NCBI GenBank assembly: GCA_002293375.1
Contig: DBDA01000025.1
Coordinates: forward strand, 252 to 11,687
Source of the DNA: Odoribacter sp. UBA944
GTDB taxonomy: Bacteria > Bacteroidota > Bacteroidia > Bacteroidales > Marinifilaceae
DNA: 11,436 nucleotides
Reading direction: 5' to 3'
Below are positions 6,174-11,436 of this stretch, piece by piece. The notes under the pieces are model-generated. The model saw only the letters and a list, made by a program, of their open reading frames with translations. It was not told the origin of the DNA and did not search any database. Each line of letters starts with the position of its first letter. Position 1 is the first letter of the stretch. The position numbers and the translations under genes were made by a program.

Positions 6174-7097
6174 TTAATGCTTTGATCCCAGTTTCCTCAA
6201 CTCTTCAAAAAGTTCTTTCTGTTTCCCGCTGATGCCAGAGGGCAGTACTACGTTCCACGTTACGATCAGGTCGCCCGCTTCTCCTTCCCGTTTGTAGACC
6301 GGAAAACCTTTCCCTTTCAGCCGGACTTTGGTTCCGTTCTGGGTTTCCGGCTGCACCTGTAGCTTTACTTTCCCGTTCAATGCCGGCACTATTTGTTCTC
6401 CTCCCAGGAGCGCTGTGTAAAGGTCCAAAGGGGCGGTCAGGTAGAGGTTGTTGCCATCCCGTTTAAATACCGGGTCGTCGGGGATCGCAAAGGTGATGTA
6501 GAGGTCTCCGGATACCCCTCCGTTCATACCGGGCGCTCCCTGTCCTTTCAGTTTGATGGTTTGGCCGTTCTCTACGCCGGCGGGAATGGTGATCCGGATG
6601 CTCCGGCCGTTTACCGTTAATACCTGTTTGTGGGTTTGGGCTGCTTCCTGCAGCGAAAGGCGCAACTCGGCATTCAGGTCCTGTCCACGGAACCCGCCGC
6701 CCCTTCCCCGCCGGCCGCCGCCGGCCGATCCGAACAGCGATTCGAAAAAATCGGAGAAACCGCCGCCTTCTCCGGAAAATCCCTCTCCGGCACCGGCAGA
6801 AGACCAGAAATCCCCTCCCGAATATCCCTGGTAGGCTCCTTGCTGTTGTTTGCGGGCTTCAAATTCATCGGCATGCTTCCAGTTCTCACCGTACTGGTCG
6901 TATTTTTTCCGTTTTTCCGGATCGCTTAATACCTCGTTCGCTTCGTTGATCTCCTGAAAACGGCGTTGGGCGTCTTTGTCATTCGGATTCAGGTCAGGAT
7001 GGTGTTTCCGGGCCAATTTTTTATACGCTTTCTTGATCTCGTCCTGCGAAGCGTTTTTGGTAATTCCCAGTATTTTGTAGTAATCGATATAAGCCAT
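6174..7097 (-). CDS. cbpA: CbpA-type DnaJ-like co-chaperone (type II J-protein)
   Basis: A 307-residue Hsp40 co-chaperone that delivers unfolded protein to DnaK and stimulates its ATPase. The J-domain is at residues 1-70, with the essential HPD at 33-35 (RKHHPDLNPND). A glycine/phenylalanine-rich linker runs from about 90 to 142 (GYSGGDFW through GGGRRGRGGGFRGQD). The paired substrate-binding beta domains fill about 143-300, including LTVNGRSIRITIPAGVENGQTIKLKGQG and NGTKVRLKGKGFPV. No CxxCxGxG zinc-finger repeats are present, which separates it from DnaJ itself and places it with CbpA. In the CbpA family some members also bind DNA. It is the first gene of the likely cbpA-cbpM-DJ-1 operon. 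A dyad at 7131-7160 lies just upstream and may be its operator or leader hairpin. Confidence 0.93.
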   Translation of the reverse strand: MAYIDYYKILGITKNASQDEIKKAYKKLARKHHPDLNPNDKDAQRRFQEINEANEVLSDPEKRKKYDQYGENWKHADEFEARKQQQGAYQGYSGGDFWSSAGAGEGFSGEGGGFSDFFESLFGSAGGGRRGRGGGFRGQDLNAELRLSLQEAAQTHKQVLTVNGRSIRITIPAGVENGQTIKLKGQGAPGMNGGVSGDLYITFAIPDDPVFKRDGNNLYLTAPLDLYTALLGGEQIVPALNGKVKLQVQPETQNGTKVRLKGKGFPVYKREGEAGDLIVTWNVVLPSGISGKQKELFEELRKLGSKH

Positions 7098-7130
7098 ATT
7101 TTACTGATTTTTCAGCTAATCCGAACCTCT

Positions 7131-7160
7131 CACAGTTTATATGCATACGGATAAACAGTG
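7131..7160. promoter_or_regulatory. Inverted repeat upstream of cbpA
   Basis: The 10-bp arms CACAGTTTAT (7131-7140) and ATAAACAGTG (7151-7160) pair with one mismatch across a 10-bp spacer beginning with the palindrome ATGCAT. The inner edge lies 34 bp before the cbpA start codon. The symmetry and position suit an operator for a dimeric regulator or a leader hairpin. It is not the CIRCE element. The word ATAAACTGT from the left arm (minus strand) recurs twice in the array to the right. Confidence 0.45.
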
Positions 7161-7259
7161 AAAAAGGTCGCGAGATGAACATTGCAAGGGCTAATTTACC
7201 CATTTAATTCAGAAAATCCGGAAATCTGTTTTATTTTTTTGATTTTGGCAGTTTTTATT

Positions 7260-7358
7260 TGCGCCTTTGTGAGGCCTTTATGAGGCCTTTGTTCTGCCTT
7301 CGGTAGACCGTCCGTAGAGCATCCATAAACTGTCCATAAACTGTCCGTAGAGCGTTTA
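7260..7358. repeat. Degenerate tandem array with 11-bp period
   Basis: Nine consecutive 11-bp frames can be laid from 7260. The second and third are GAGGCCTTTAT and GAGGCCTTTGT, differing at one base. The fifth to ninth are TAGACCGTCCG, TAGAGCATCCA, TAAACTGTCCA, TAAACTGTCCG and TAGAGCGTTTA. The fourth, TCTGCCTTCGG, is intermediate. The left and right parts differ in sequence but keep the same phase. A period of 11 is close to one DNA helical turn and is not a multiple of three, so it does not reflect coding. Confidence 0.65.
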
Positions 7359-7438
7359 GCCGGGAAAGAGATTTTTGTGGTTATTCCGGGGTTCCGGTTT
7401 GTGATACAATTTACGAAATCTGTTGCATTTTCCGAAGA

Positions 7439-7471
7439 GGGAGGGGGTGTTTTTTATGATTCGGGGAGGGG
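7439..7471 (+). other. Possible G-quadruplex sequence
   Basis: Four G-runs lie on the plus strand: GGG at 7439-7441, GGGGG at 7443-7447, GGGG at 7463-7466 and GGGG at 7468-7471. The two outer loops are single A residues and the central loop is 15 nt. The element ends 24 nt before the -33 box of the OmpA promoter. The long central loop makes stable folding uncertain. Confidence 0.3.
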
Positions 7472-7495
7472 TGCCCTGTGAAAGCAATAAAAAAA

Positions 7496-7527
7496 TTTGT
7501 TCCTTTCTTTTGTAATCTGTAAATTTG
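7496..7527 (+). promoter_or_regulatory. Bacteroidetes-type promoter of the OmpA-family gene
   Basis: A TTTG at 7496-7499 is followed after exactly 20 nt by TAAATTTG at 7520-7527, matching the -33 TTTG and -7 TAnnTTTG elements of the Bacteroidetes housekeeping sigma factor. Transcription would begin around 7532, giving a short leader of about 20 nt before the ATG at 7551. The leader is A/T-rich with no Shine-Dalgarno. Confidence 0.75.
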
Positions 7528-7550
7528 TGGCAATTAAATTTTTAACAATC

Positions 7551-8819
7551 ATGGGTAAAAAACTGCTTGCTCTGCTGCTTGCCACGGCTCCTTTTTTTGT
7601 TTCGGGTCAAGAAACATCCGACTCTGTAACGGTAGTACAGAAAAAATCCGAACCGATCGTTTTGGCCCAGCCTGTGCCTGATTCGGCTTTTACGGAGAAG
7701 TATCCGGCCTGGGTCGGATACGAAACCAACCGCTTTTGGGACAATTGGTTTATCTCTGCCGGAGGCGGTGTGCAGATGTATTTCGGAACTGCCGACCGGA
7801 AAGAGGAGTTCACTAAACGGCTTACGCCTACGGCTGATCTTTCCATTGGAAAATGGATCGTGCCTACGTTGGGCTTGCGGTTGCAGGCAAGCGGAGGCGA
7901 GTTGAAAGGTGTAGCAGGTGATCAAAATGCACTTTACCTGACCGGCGAAAGGAATGAGGAGGGTTTTTGGGAACAGAGCTGGGAACAGATCAACGCCCAT
8001 TTGGATATTATGGTTAATCTCTCTAACTGGATCGGGGGATACCGTTCCAACCGGTTCTATGAAATTGTTCCCTACATCGGGTTTGGAGCTATGCATGCCT
8101 GCCGGTCCAATGGCCTGACGGTTCTGACGACCAATGCCGGTATTGTACACAAGTTTCGCCTGTGCGAATCTATTGACGCCAATTTGGAGATGAAGGGCAT
8201 GGTCTTCGACAAGAAGTTTGCCGGAGAGGGAGGTATCATGAATGCGCTGGGAGGAGTGACCGCCGGGATCTCTTATAAATTCAAACAGCGAACGTTCAGA
8301 AATACAGGTATTCTCCTGAACGAAAAAGAACTGGAATTGGCGGCAGCCCAGCAAGCGCTTGCCAAAGCTAAAGCCGACCTGGTGGTGAGTGAAGCAAAGA
8401 ACAAGAAATTGAATGAGGAGTTGGAAGCCGCAGCCACTATTACTGCAGAGGCAGCCGAGGCTGTGGAGGCGGTTGAAAAAGCGATGGAGAATCCGGTGGT
8501 AAGGGTCAATCCGGTGGTGGTTTTCTTTAACATCAACACTACGCAGATCTCCGACAGGGACCGGGTGAATCTGAAATATGTAGCCGAAGCTATCCGGCAA
8601 AATCCGGGTAAGATCTTTACCATTGACGGATATGCGGATAATCAGACCGGAAGCGCTGCGTATAACCTGAGGTTAAGCCAGAAAAGGGCCCAGAACGTTT
8701 ACAACCTGCTGACGAGGGAGTTCGGGGTAGACCCGGATCAGTTGAAGGTAACGGGCAAAGGCGGTGTAGATAAGTTGTTTGAAAGCAGTTCGCTCAGCCG
8801 GGCGGCTATCATTGAGTAG
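7551..8819 (+). CDS. OmpA-family outer-membrane protein
   Basis: A 422-residue outer-membrane protein that probably ties the outer membrane to peptidoglycan. It starts with a signal peptide, MGKKLLALLLATAPFFVSGQ. Residues about 50-245 are aromatic and alternate like beta-strands (FISAGGGVQMYFG, IVPYIGFGAMHA, GGVTAGISYKF), as in an OmpA-type barrel. Residues about 255-312 are Ala/Glu/Lys-rich and likely form a helical or coiled-coil spacer. The C-terminal OmpA domain runs from about 320 to 422 and keeps the peptidoglycan-contacting residues D363 (DGYADNQTG) and R379 (LSQKRAQNVYNLL). The usual GHTD is GYAD here. The start at 7551 is chosen over any upstream in-frame codon because it begins the signal peptide and sits behind a strong promoter. 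This is the only plus-strand gene in the window and has its own promoter and terminator. Confidence 0.93.
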   Translation: MGKKLLALLLATAPFFVSGQETSDSVTVVQKKSEPIVLAQPVPDSAFTEKYPAWVGYETNRFWDNWFISAGGGVQMYFGTADRKEEFTKRLTPTADLSIGKWIVPTLGLRLQASGGELKGVAGDQNALYLTGERNEEGFWEQSWEQINAHLDIMVNLSNWIGGYRSNRFYEIVPYIGFGAMHACRSNGLTVLTTNAGIVHKFRLCESIDANLEMKGMVFDKKFAGEGGIMNALGGVTAGISYKFKQRTFRNTGILLNEKELELAAAQQALAKAKADLVVSEAKNKKLNEELEAAATITAEAAEAVEAVEKAMENPVVRVNPVVVFFNINTTQISDRDRVNLKYVAEAIRQNPGKIFTIDGYADNQTGSAAYNLRLSQKRAQNVYNLLTREFGVDPDQLKVTGKGGVDKLFESSSLSRAAIIE

Positions 8820-8846
8820 GATAGACGGCCTGCAGGCTATCAGAAC

Positions 8847-8885
8847 AAAAAAAGAGTTCCGCGTAACATGCGGAACTCTTTTTTT
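8847..8885. terminator. Bidirectional intrinsic terminator
   Basis: The arms 8847-8862 and 8870-8885 are perfectly complementary over 16 bp around a GTAACAT loop. The 9-bp core GAGTTCCGC/GCGGAACTC is flanked by an A7 run on the left and a T7 run on the right. This gives a U-tract in both directions. It lies 27 nt after the OmpA-family stop and 19 nt after the stop of the convergent lipoprotein gene, so it can serve both. Confidence 0.92.
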
Positions 8886-8904
8886 GTATGATCTTAGCGT
8901 CTGT

Positions 8905-9366
8905 TTAGTTCTCCCAGATCACGGCTATTTTGAATTCATATTCACTCTGGAACGGTTCTCTTCTGATATTCAGATCGCTGCTCTGGATGTAGAAACAGAT
9001 GGAACCCGGTGAGATGTCGAAACTGACGGTTTCTGTAAAGATCCGGAGATCTCCATCCAAAGCGGTATGGACAAAGGGCATATTTTTAGAGGTTGTGTAT
9101 ACGTTGTTATATGCATCCATTTCGTTTATATACACACTCCCTGTCACAGTCGCTTCGTCGTAAATGTACTCCGTCAGATAGGGCCACTCTATCAGGCATT
9201 CCCAGCGGGCATAGACATCGTTCCAGCCCCAGTCCCTCGTTTGGACCAGGAACCACTCTGTTTCTATTTCCACGTTGTCTTCTTCGATGCTGCATCCTGC
9301 CGCTGCGCAGGCCAACAGGGAAAACAGGATACTCTTCCGGAAAAAAAGCAATAAATTTCGTTTCAT
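8905..9366 (-). CDS. Small lipoprotein of unknown function
   Basis: A 153-residue protein with a basic start (MKRN), a hydrophobic segment and the lipobox LACAAAGC, with C25 as the likely lipidated residue. It is followed by the acidic stretch SIEEDNVEIETE. The acidic residues just after the cysteine may favour export to the outer membrane or surface, as reported for Bacteroidetes lipoproteins. The mature part is rich in W, Y and F (YARWECLIEWPYLTEYIYDEATVTGSVYI, then FTETVSFDISPGSICFYIQSSDL and FKIAVIWEN), suggesting a small beta-sandwich. The layout of an LTEYIYD-like block, a sheet ending in SPGxIxFYIxxSD, and a terminal FKxxxxW seems familiar from small Bacteroidetes lipoproteins, but I cannot name a family. 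It lies between glmM and the OmpA-family gene and converges on the latter. Confidence 0.7.
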   Translation of the reverse strand: MKRNLLLFFRKSILFSLLACAAAGCSIEEDNVEIETEWFLVQTRDWGWNDVYARWECLIEWPYLTEYIYDEATVTGSVYINEMDAYNNVYTTSKNMPFVHTALDGDLRIFTETVSFDISPGSICFYIQSSDLNIRREPFQSEYEFKIAVIWEN

Positions 9367-9426
9367 ATAGTTTCGTTTTTACAGGGTCATACGGCTTATC
9401 CGCCGATTTGTTTGTTACATACAGTA

Positions 9427-9434
9427 CAAATATT
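9427..9434 (-). promoter_or_regulatory. Possible -7 element of the small lipoprotein gene
   Basis: The minus strand reads AATATTTG, one mismatch from TAnnTTTG, about 60 nt before the start codon. It overlaps a short dyad, ATATT-GT-AATAT. No convincing -33 element was found at the right distance. Confidence 0.25.
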
Positions 9435-9498
9435 ACAATATCCGTACCGGAAATTGCGGCACCTTTTTCAAAAAATCAGGGCCTGTTTAAATTTTCGA

Positions 9499-10881
9499 TC
9501 AAAAAAGCGTTTCCGCTACACCGATAACCTCTTTTGCCAAAGCATCTGCCGACTGCTCGTCTTTTGCCTCCGAGTAGATCCGGATGATCGGCTCTGTGTT
9601 CGATTTGCGAAGGTGTACCCATCCGCGGGCAAAATCGATCTTTACGCCGTCGATATCGGTGATCTTTTCGCCGGCATACCGCTTTTTCAACCCTTCCAAT
9701 ACCTTGTCTACATCCATGCCCGGCGCCAGTGTCAATTTGTTTTTGGAGATAAAATAGGGGGGATAGCTTTTTTTCAACTCCTGCATACTTTTTTCTTCCG
9801 CTACGAAATGAGAGAGGAACAACCCGACTCCCACCAAGGCGTCCCGGCCGTAATGGCTGGCCGGATAGATCACGCCGCCGTTCCCTTCTCCTCCGATCAC
9901 CGCATGCGTCTCTTTCATTTTAGCCACGACATTCACCTCCCCGACCGCTGCCGCACTGTAAGACCGGCCGTAGGATTCGGTGACATCTTTCAATGCCCGC
10001 GAAGAGGAGAGGTTGGATACCGTGTTGCCCGGTGTATGCTTTAATACGTAATCGGCCACGGCTACCAAGGTGTACTCCTCCCCGAACATCTCTCCGTCCG
10101 GACAGACTAAGGCCAAGCGGTCTACGTCCGGGTCCACTACAATGCCCAGTTGCGCCCCGCTCTCTTTCATCCGGGCGGAAATTTCCGTCAGGTTTTCCGC
10201 CAGCGGCTCCGGGTTGTGGCTGAAACGCCCGGTGGGTTCGCAGTTCAGTTCGATGATATCCGTTACGCCCAGCGCCCGGAGCAATGCCGGGATCGCCACA
10301 CCGCCAATGGAGTTCACTGCATCCACGACCACCCGCAGCCCTGCTTTGGAGATGGCTTCCCGGTTCACCAGGTCCAATCCCAATATATGCTGTATGTGGT
10401 AATCGGTGTACTCTTTTTCGGTGATGGTGCCGAGTTCGTCTACCTCTGCATAGACAAACTCCTCCCGCTCCGCCAATTCCAGCACTTTCGCCCCGTCGGC
10501 CGCAGTCAGGAATTCTCCCCGGTTGTTTAACAGTTTCAACGCATTCCACTGCTTGGGGTTGTGGCTGGCTGTCAGGATGATCCCTCCGTCCGCCTCTTCC
10601 GCTGTCACCGCTAATTCTGTGGTCGGGGTTGTCGCCAAACCGATGTGGATGACGTCGTGCCCCAGCCCGATCAGGGTTGCCGATACCAATTGGGCGTACA
10701 TCTCTCCCGAGATCCGGGCGTCCCGGCCCAGTATGATCCGGGCTTTTTTCTTCCCCGCACCCTCTTTGAGCCAGGTGGCATACGCGGAAACAAATTTTAC
10801 AATATCCAACGGAGTGAGATTATCGCCGGGTTTTCCGCCCACGGTCCCCCGGATACCCGAAATTGATTTGATGAGAGTCAT
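9499..10881 (-). CDS. glmM: Phosphoglucosamine mutase
   Basis: A 460-residue alpha-D-phosphohexomutase. GlmM converts glucosamine-6-phosphate to glucosamine-1-phosphate in the cytoplasm, on the way to UDP-GlcNAc for peptidoglycan and lipopolysaccharide. All four family signatures are present. The phosphoserine loop is TASHNP with S106. The metal-binding loop is DPDVDR, with D250, D252 and D254. The sugar-specificity loop is GEGNGG at 331-336. The phosphate-binding loop is RKSNTEPIIRIYSEA at 425-439. The length fits Bacteroidetes members, slightly longer than the roughly 445 residues of the E. coli enzyme. The GEGNGG loop resembles the GlmM/archaeal-type group; a phosphomannomutase activity cannot be fully excluded by sequence. 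The gene stands alone, with the gcvH terminator upstream and a different gene downstream. Confidence 0.9.
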   Translation of the reverse strand: MTLIKSISGIRGTVGGKPGDNLTPLDIVKFVSAYATWLKEGAGKKKARIILGRDARISGEMYAQLVSATLIGLGHDVIHIGLATTPTTELAVTAEEADGGIILTASHNPKQWNALKLLNNRGEFLTAADGAKVLELAEREEFVYAEVDELGTITEKEYTDYHIQHILGLDLVNREAISKAGLRVVVDAVNSIGGVAIPALLRALGVTDIIELNCEPTGRFSHNPEPLAENLTEISARMKESGAQLGIVVDPDVDRLALVCPDGEMFGEEYTLVAVADYVLKHTPGNTVSNLSSSRALKDVTESYGRSYSAAAVGEVNVVAKMKETHAVIGGEGNGGVIYPASHYGRDALVGVGLFLSHFVAEEKSMQELKKSYPPYFISKNKLTLAPGMDVDKVLEGLKKRYAGEKITDIDGVKIDFARGWVHLRKSNTEPIIRIYSEAKDEQSADALAKEVIGVAETLF

Positions 10882-10925
10882 GATACTTTGATTGTGTTCG
10901 TAAAATTATTCTTTTACTTTTTTTG

Positions 10926-10933
10926 CAAAAATA
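10926..10933 (-). promoter_or_regulatory. Possible -7 element of glmM
   Basis: The minus strand reads TATTTTTG, a full match to TAnnTTTG, 44 nt before the glmM start codon. The expected -33 position carries TCGG instead of TTTG, so only half of the promoter is well supported. Confidence 0.4.
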
Positions 10934-10965
10934 AAATAATTCACAAAGATTGTCCGATGAAGCCC

Positions 10966-11011
10966 AAAAAACTGCACTTTCTTCCGATAAAGGAGGCCAG
11001 TGCAGTTTTTT
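10966..11011 (-). terminator. Intrinsic terminator of gcvH
   Basis: The arms 10966-10978 and 10999-11011 are perfectly complementary over 13 bp (core ACTGCACT/AGTGCAGT) around a 20-nt loop. The minus-strand side ends in a run of six T, giving a U-tract after the gcvH stop at 11026. The same run of A and T would also allow function on the plus strand. Confidence 0.85.
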
Positions 11012-11025
11012 TATTCTGTCTGAGA

Positions 11026-11400
11026 TCAGATGAGGGCTTTGTATTTTTCCGCACTCAACAACTCATTCAACTCCTCTTTGTCGCCTATTTTAAGCCGGAT
11101 GATCCAACCTGCTCCATACGGATCTTTGTTGATCAATTCCGGGCTTCCTTCCAACTCTTCGTTGAATTCCAATACCTCTCCGCCTACAGGCAGGTAAAGC
11201 TCCGATACTGTTTTTACCGCTTCGATGGTCCCGAAGGTCTCTTCGGCTTCCAGTTCGTCTCCCACGGTTTCGCACTCTACGAAAACAATGTCGCCCAACT
11301 GGCTCTGTGCGTAGTCGGTAATTCCGATCACAGCTTCGTCACCCTCTACACGAATCCATTCGTGCTCTTTGGTGTACTTTAAATTTGCAGGTACATTCAT
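11026..11400 (-). CDS. gcvH: Glycine cleavage system H protein
   Basis: A 124-residue lipoyl carrier protein, the usual length. In the glycine cleavage complex it shuttles the aminomethyl group from the P-protein to the T-protein and is reoxidised by the L-protein. The lipoylated residue is K63 in TIEAVKTVSELYLPVGG. Other family stretches are KYTKEHEWIRVEGD near 9-21, VGITDYAQSQLGDIVFVE near 24-42, and SPELINKDPYGAGWI near 86-100. The other gcv genes are not in the window, which is common for Bacteroidetes, where they can be scattered. The start is preceded by an A-rich leader with no Shine-Dalgarno. The promoter lies beyond or at the window edge. Confidence 0.97.
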   Translation of the reverse strand: MNVPANLKYTKEHEWIRVEGDEAVIGITDYAQSQLGDIVFVECETVGDELEAEETFGTIEAVKTVSELYLPVGGEVLEFNEELEGSPELINKDPYGAGWIIRLKIGDKEELNELLSAEKYKALI

Positions 11401-11436
11401 CTGTTTATAATTTGTTTTTTAGCTTTTTTGCGATTT

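Larger units (their letters stand above)
7098..7550. other. Gene-free divergent intergenic region
   Basis: This 453-bp stretch separates the divergently transcribed cbpA and OmpA-family genes. I find no convincing coding sequence or tRNA in it. From left to right it holds the dyad near cbpA, an AT-rich section with T-runs at about 7229-7260, the 11-bp periodic array, a G-rich section with four G-runs, and the OmpA promoter. No clear TAnnTTTG promoter was seen for cbpA on the minus strand. Confidence 0.8.

Noticed and set aside
7131..7160. CIRCE heat-shock operator for cbpA
   Set aside because: The arms do not match TTAGCACTC/GAGTGCTAA, so HrcA control is not supported by the sequence.
7260..7358. 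CRISPR array
   Set aside because: The period is 11 bp with no spacers between units and no cas genes nearby, so it does not fit CRISPR architecture.
7497..7550. An 18-residue N-terminal extension of the OmpA-family protein from a TTG codon
   Set aside because: The TTG is part of the -33 promoter element and the predicted transcript starts downstream of it; the signal peptide begins at the ATG at 7551.
7542..8600. A 352-codon open frame antisense to the OmpA-family gene
   Set aside because: It lies wholly within a well-supported gene on the other strand, its translation has no recognisable domain and is rich in H, F and R in the manner of an antisense shadow, and the bidirectional terminator and promoter fit the plus-strand gene.
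9920..10549. A 209-codon open frame on the same strand as glmM, in another frame
   Set aside because: It is a frame shadow in GC-rich coding sequence; its translation is dominated by G, R and E, and glmM carries all its catalytic motifs in the correct frame without interruption.

Overview
The window looks like chromosomal DNA from a member of the Bacteroidetes, most likely the order Bacteroidales. Three things point there. Promoters match the TTTG / TAnnTTTG type of that phylum, best seen before the OmpA-family gene. Start codons are preceded by A-rich leaders with little Shine-Dalgarno complementarity. The gene content also fits: a FimB/Mfa2-like lipoprotein, a LytS/LytTR pair, an OmpA protein with a Q-ending signal peptide, and a Bacteroidetes-style phosphoglucosamine mutase. 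The species cannot be named from this sequence alone.

All genes but one lie on the minus strand, so the window reads from right to left. At the right edge is gcvH (glycine cleavage H protein), closed by a clear terminator. Next come glmM (cell-wall precursor synthesis) and a small lipoprotein of unknown function. The only plus-strand gene is an OmpA-family outer-membrane protein at 7551-8819. It converges on the small lipoprotein gene, and the two share a bidirectional terminator.

Left of the OmpA gene is the only large gene-free stretch, 7098-7550. It holds the OmpA promoter, a possible G-quadruplex, an array with an 11-bp period, and a dyad in front of cbpA. Running leftwards from it is a compact protein quality-control cluster: cbpA (DnaJ-like co-chaperone), cbpM (its modulator) and a DJ-1/PfpI protein. 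Then comes an outer-membrane-type lipoprotein that joins a FimB/Mfa2-like region to a C-terminal carbohydrate-binding-like domain, with no fimbrillin gene nearby.

The left third carries a secreted protein of unknown function, then a LytS-type membrane histidine kinase and its LytTR response regulator. The last gene is an AT-rich one for a membrane protein with an HExxH zinc-protease motif. The secreted protein, kinase and regulator lie in the same direction and may form a small sensing unit, but a strong hairpin separates the first from the second.

Most of the window is ordinary housekeeping and envelope content. I see no clearly new defence or mobile system. The parts that standard annotation leaves unexplained are the 11-bp periodic array with its shared ATAAACTGT word, two strong intergenic hairpins without U-tracts, the Mfa2/carbohydrate-binding fusion, and the AT-rich protease-like gene.
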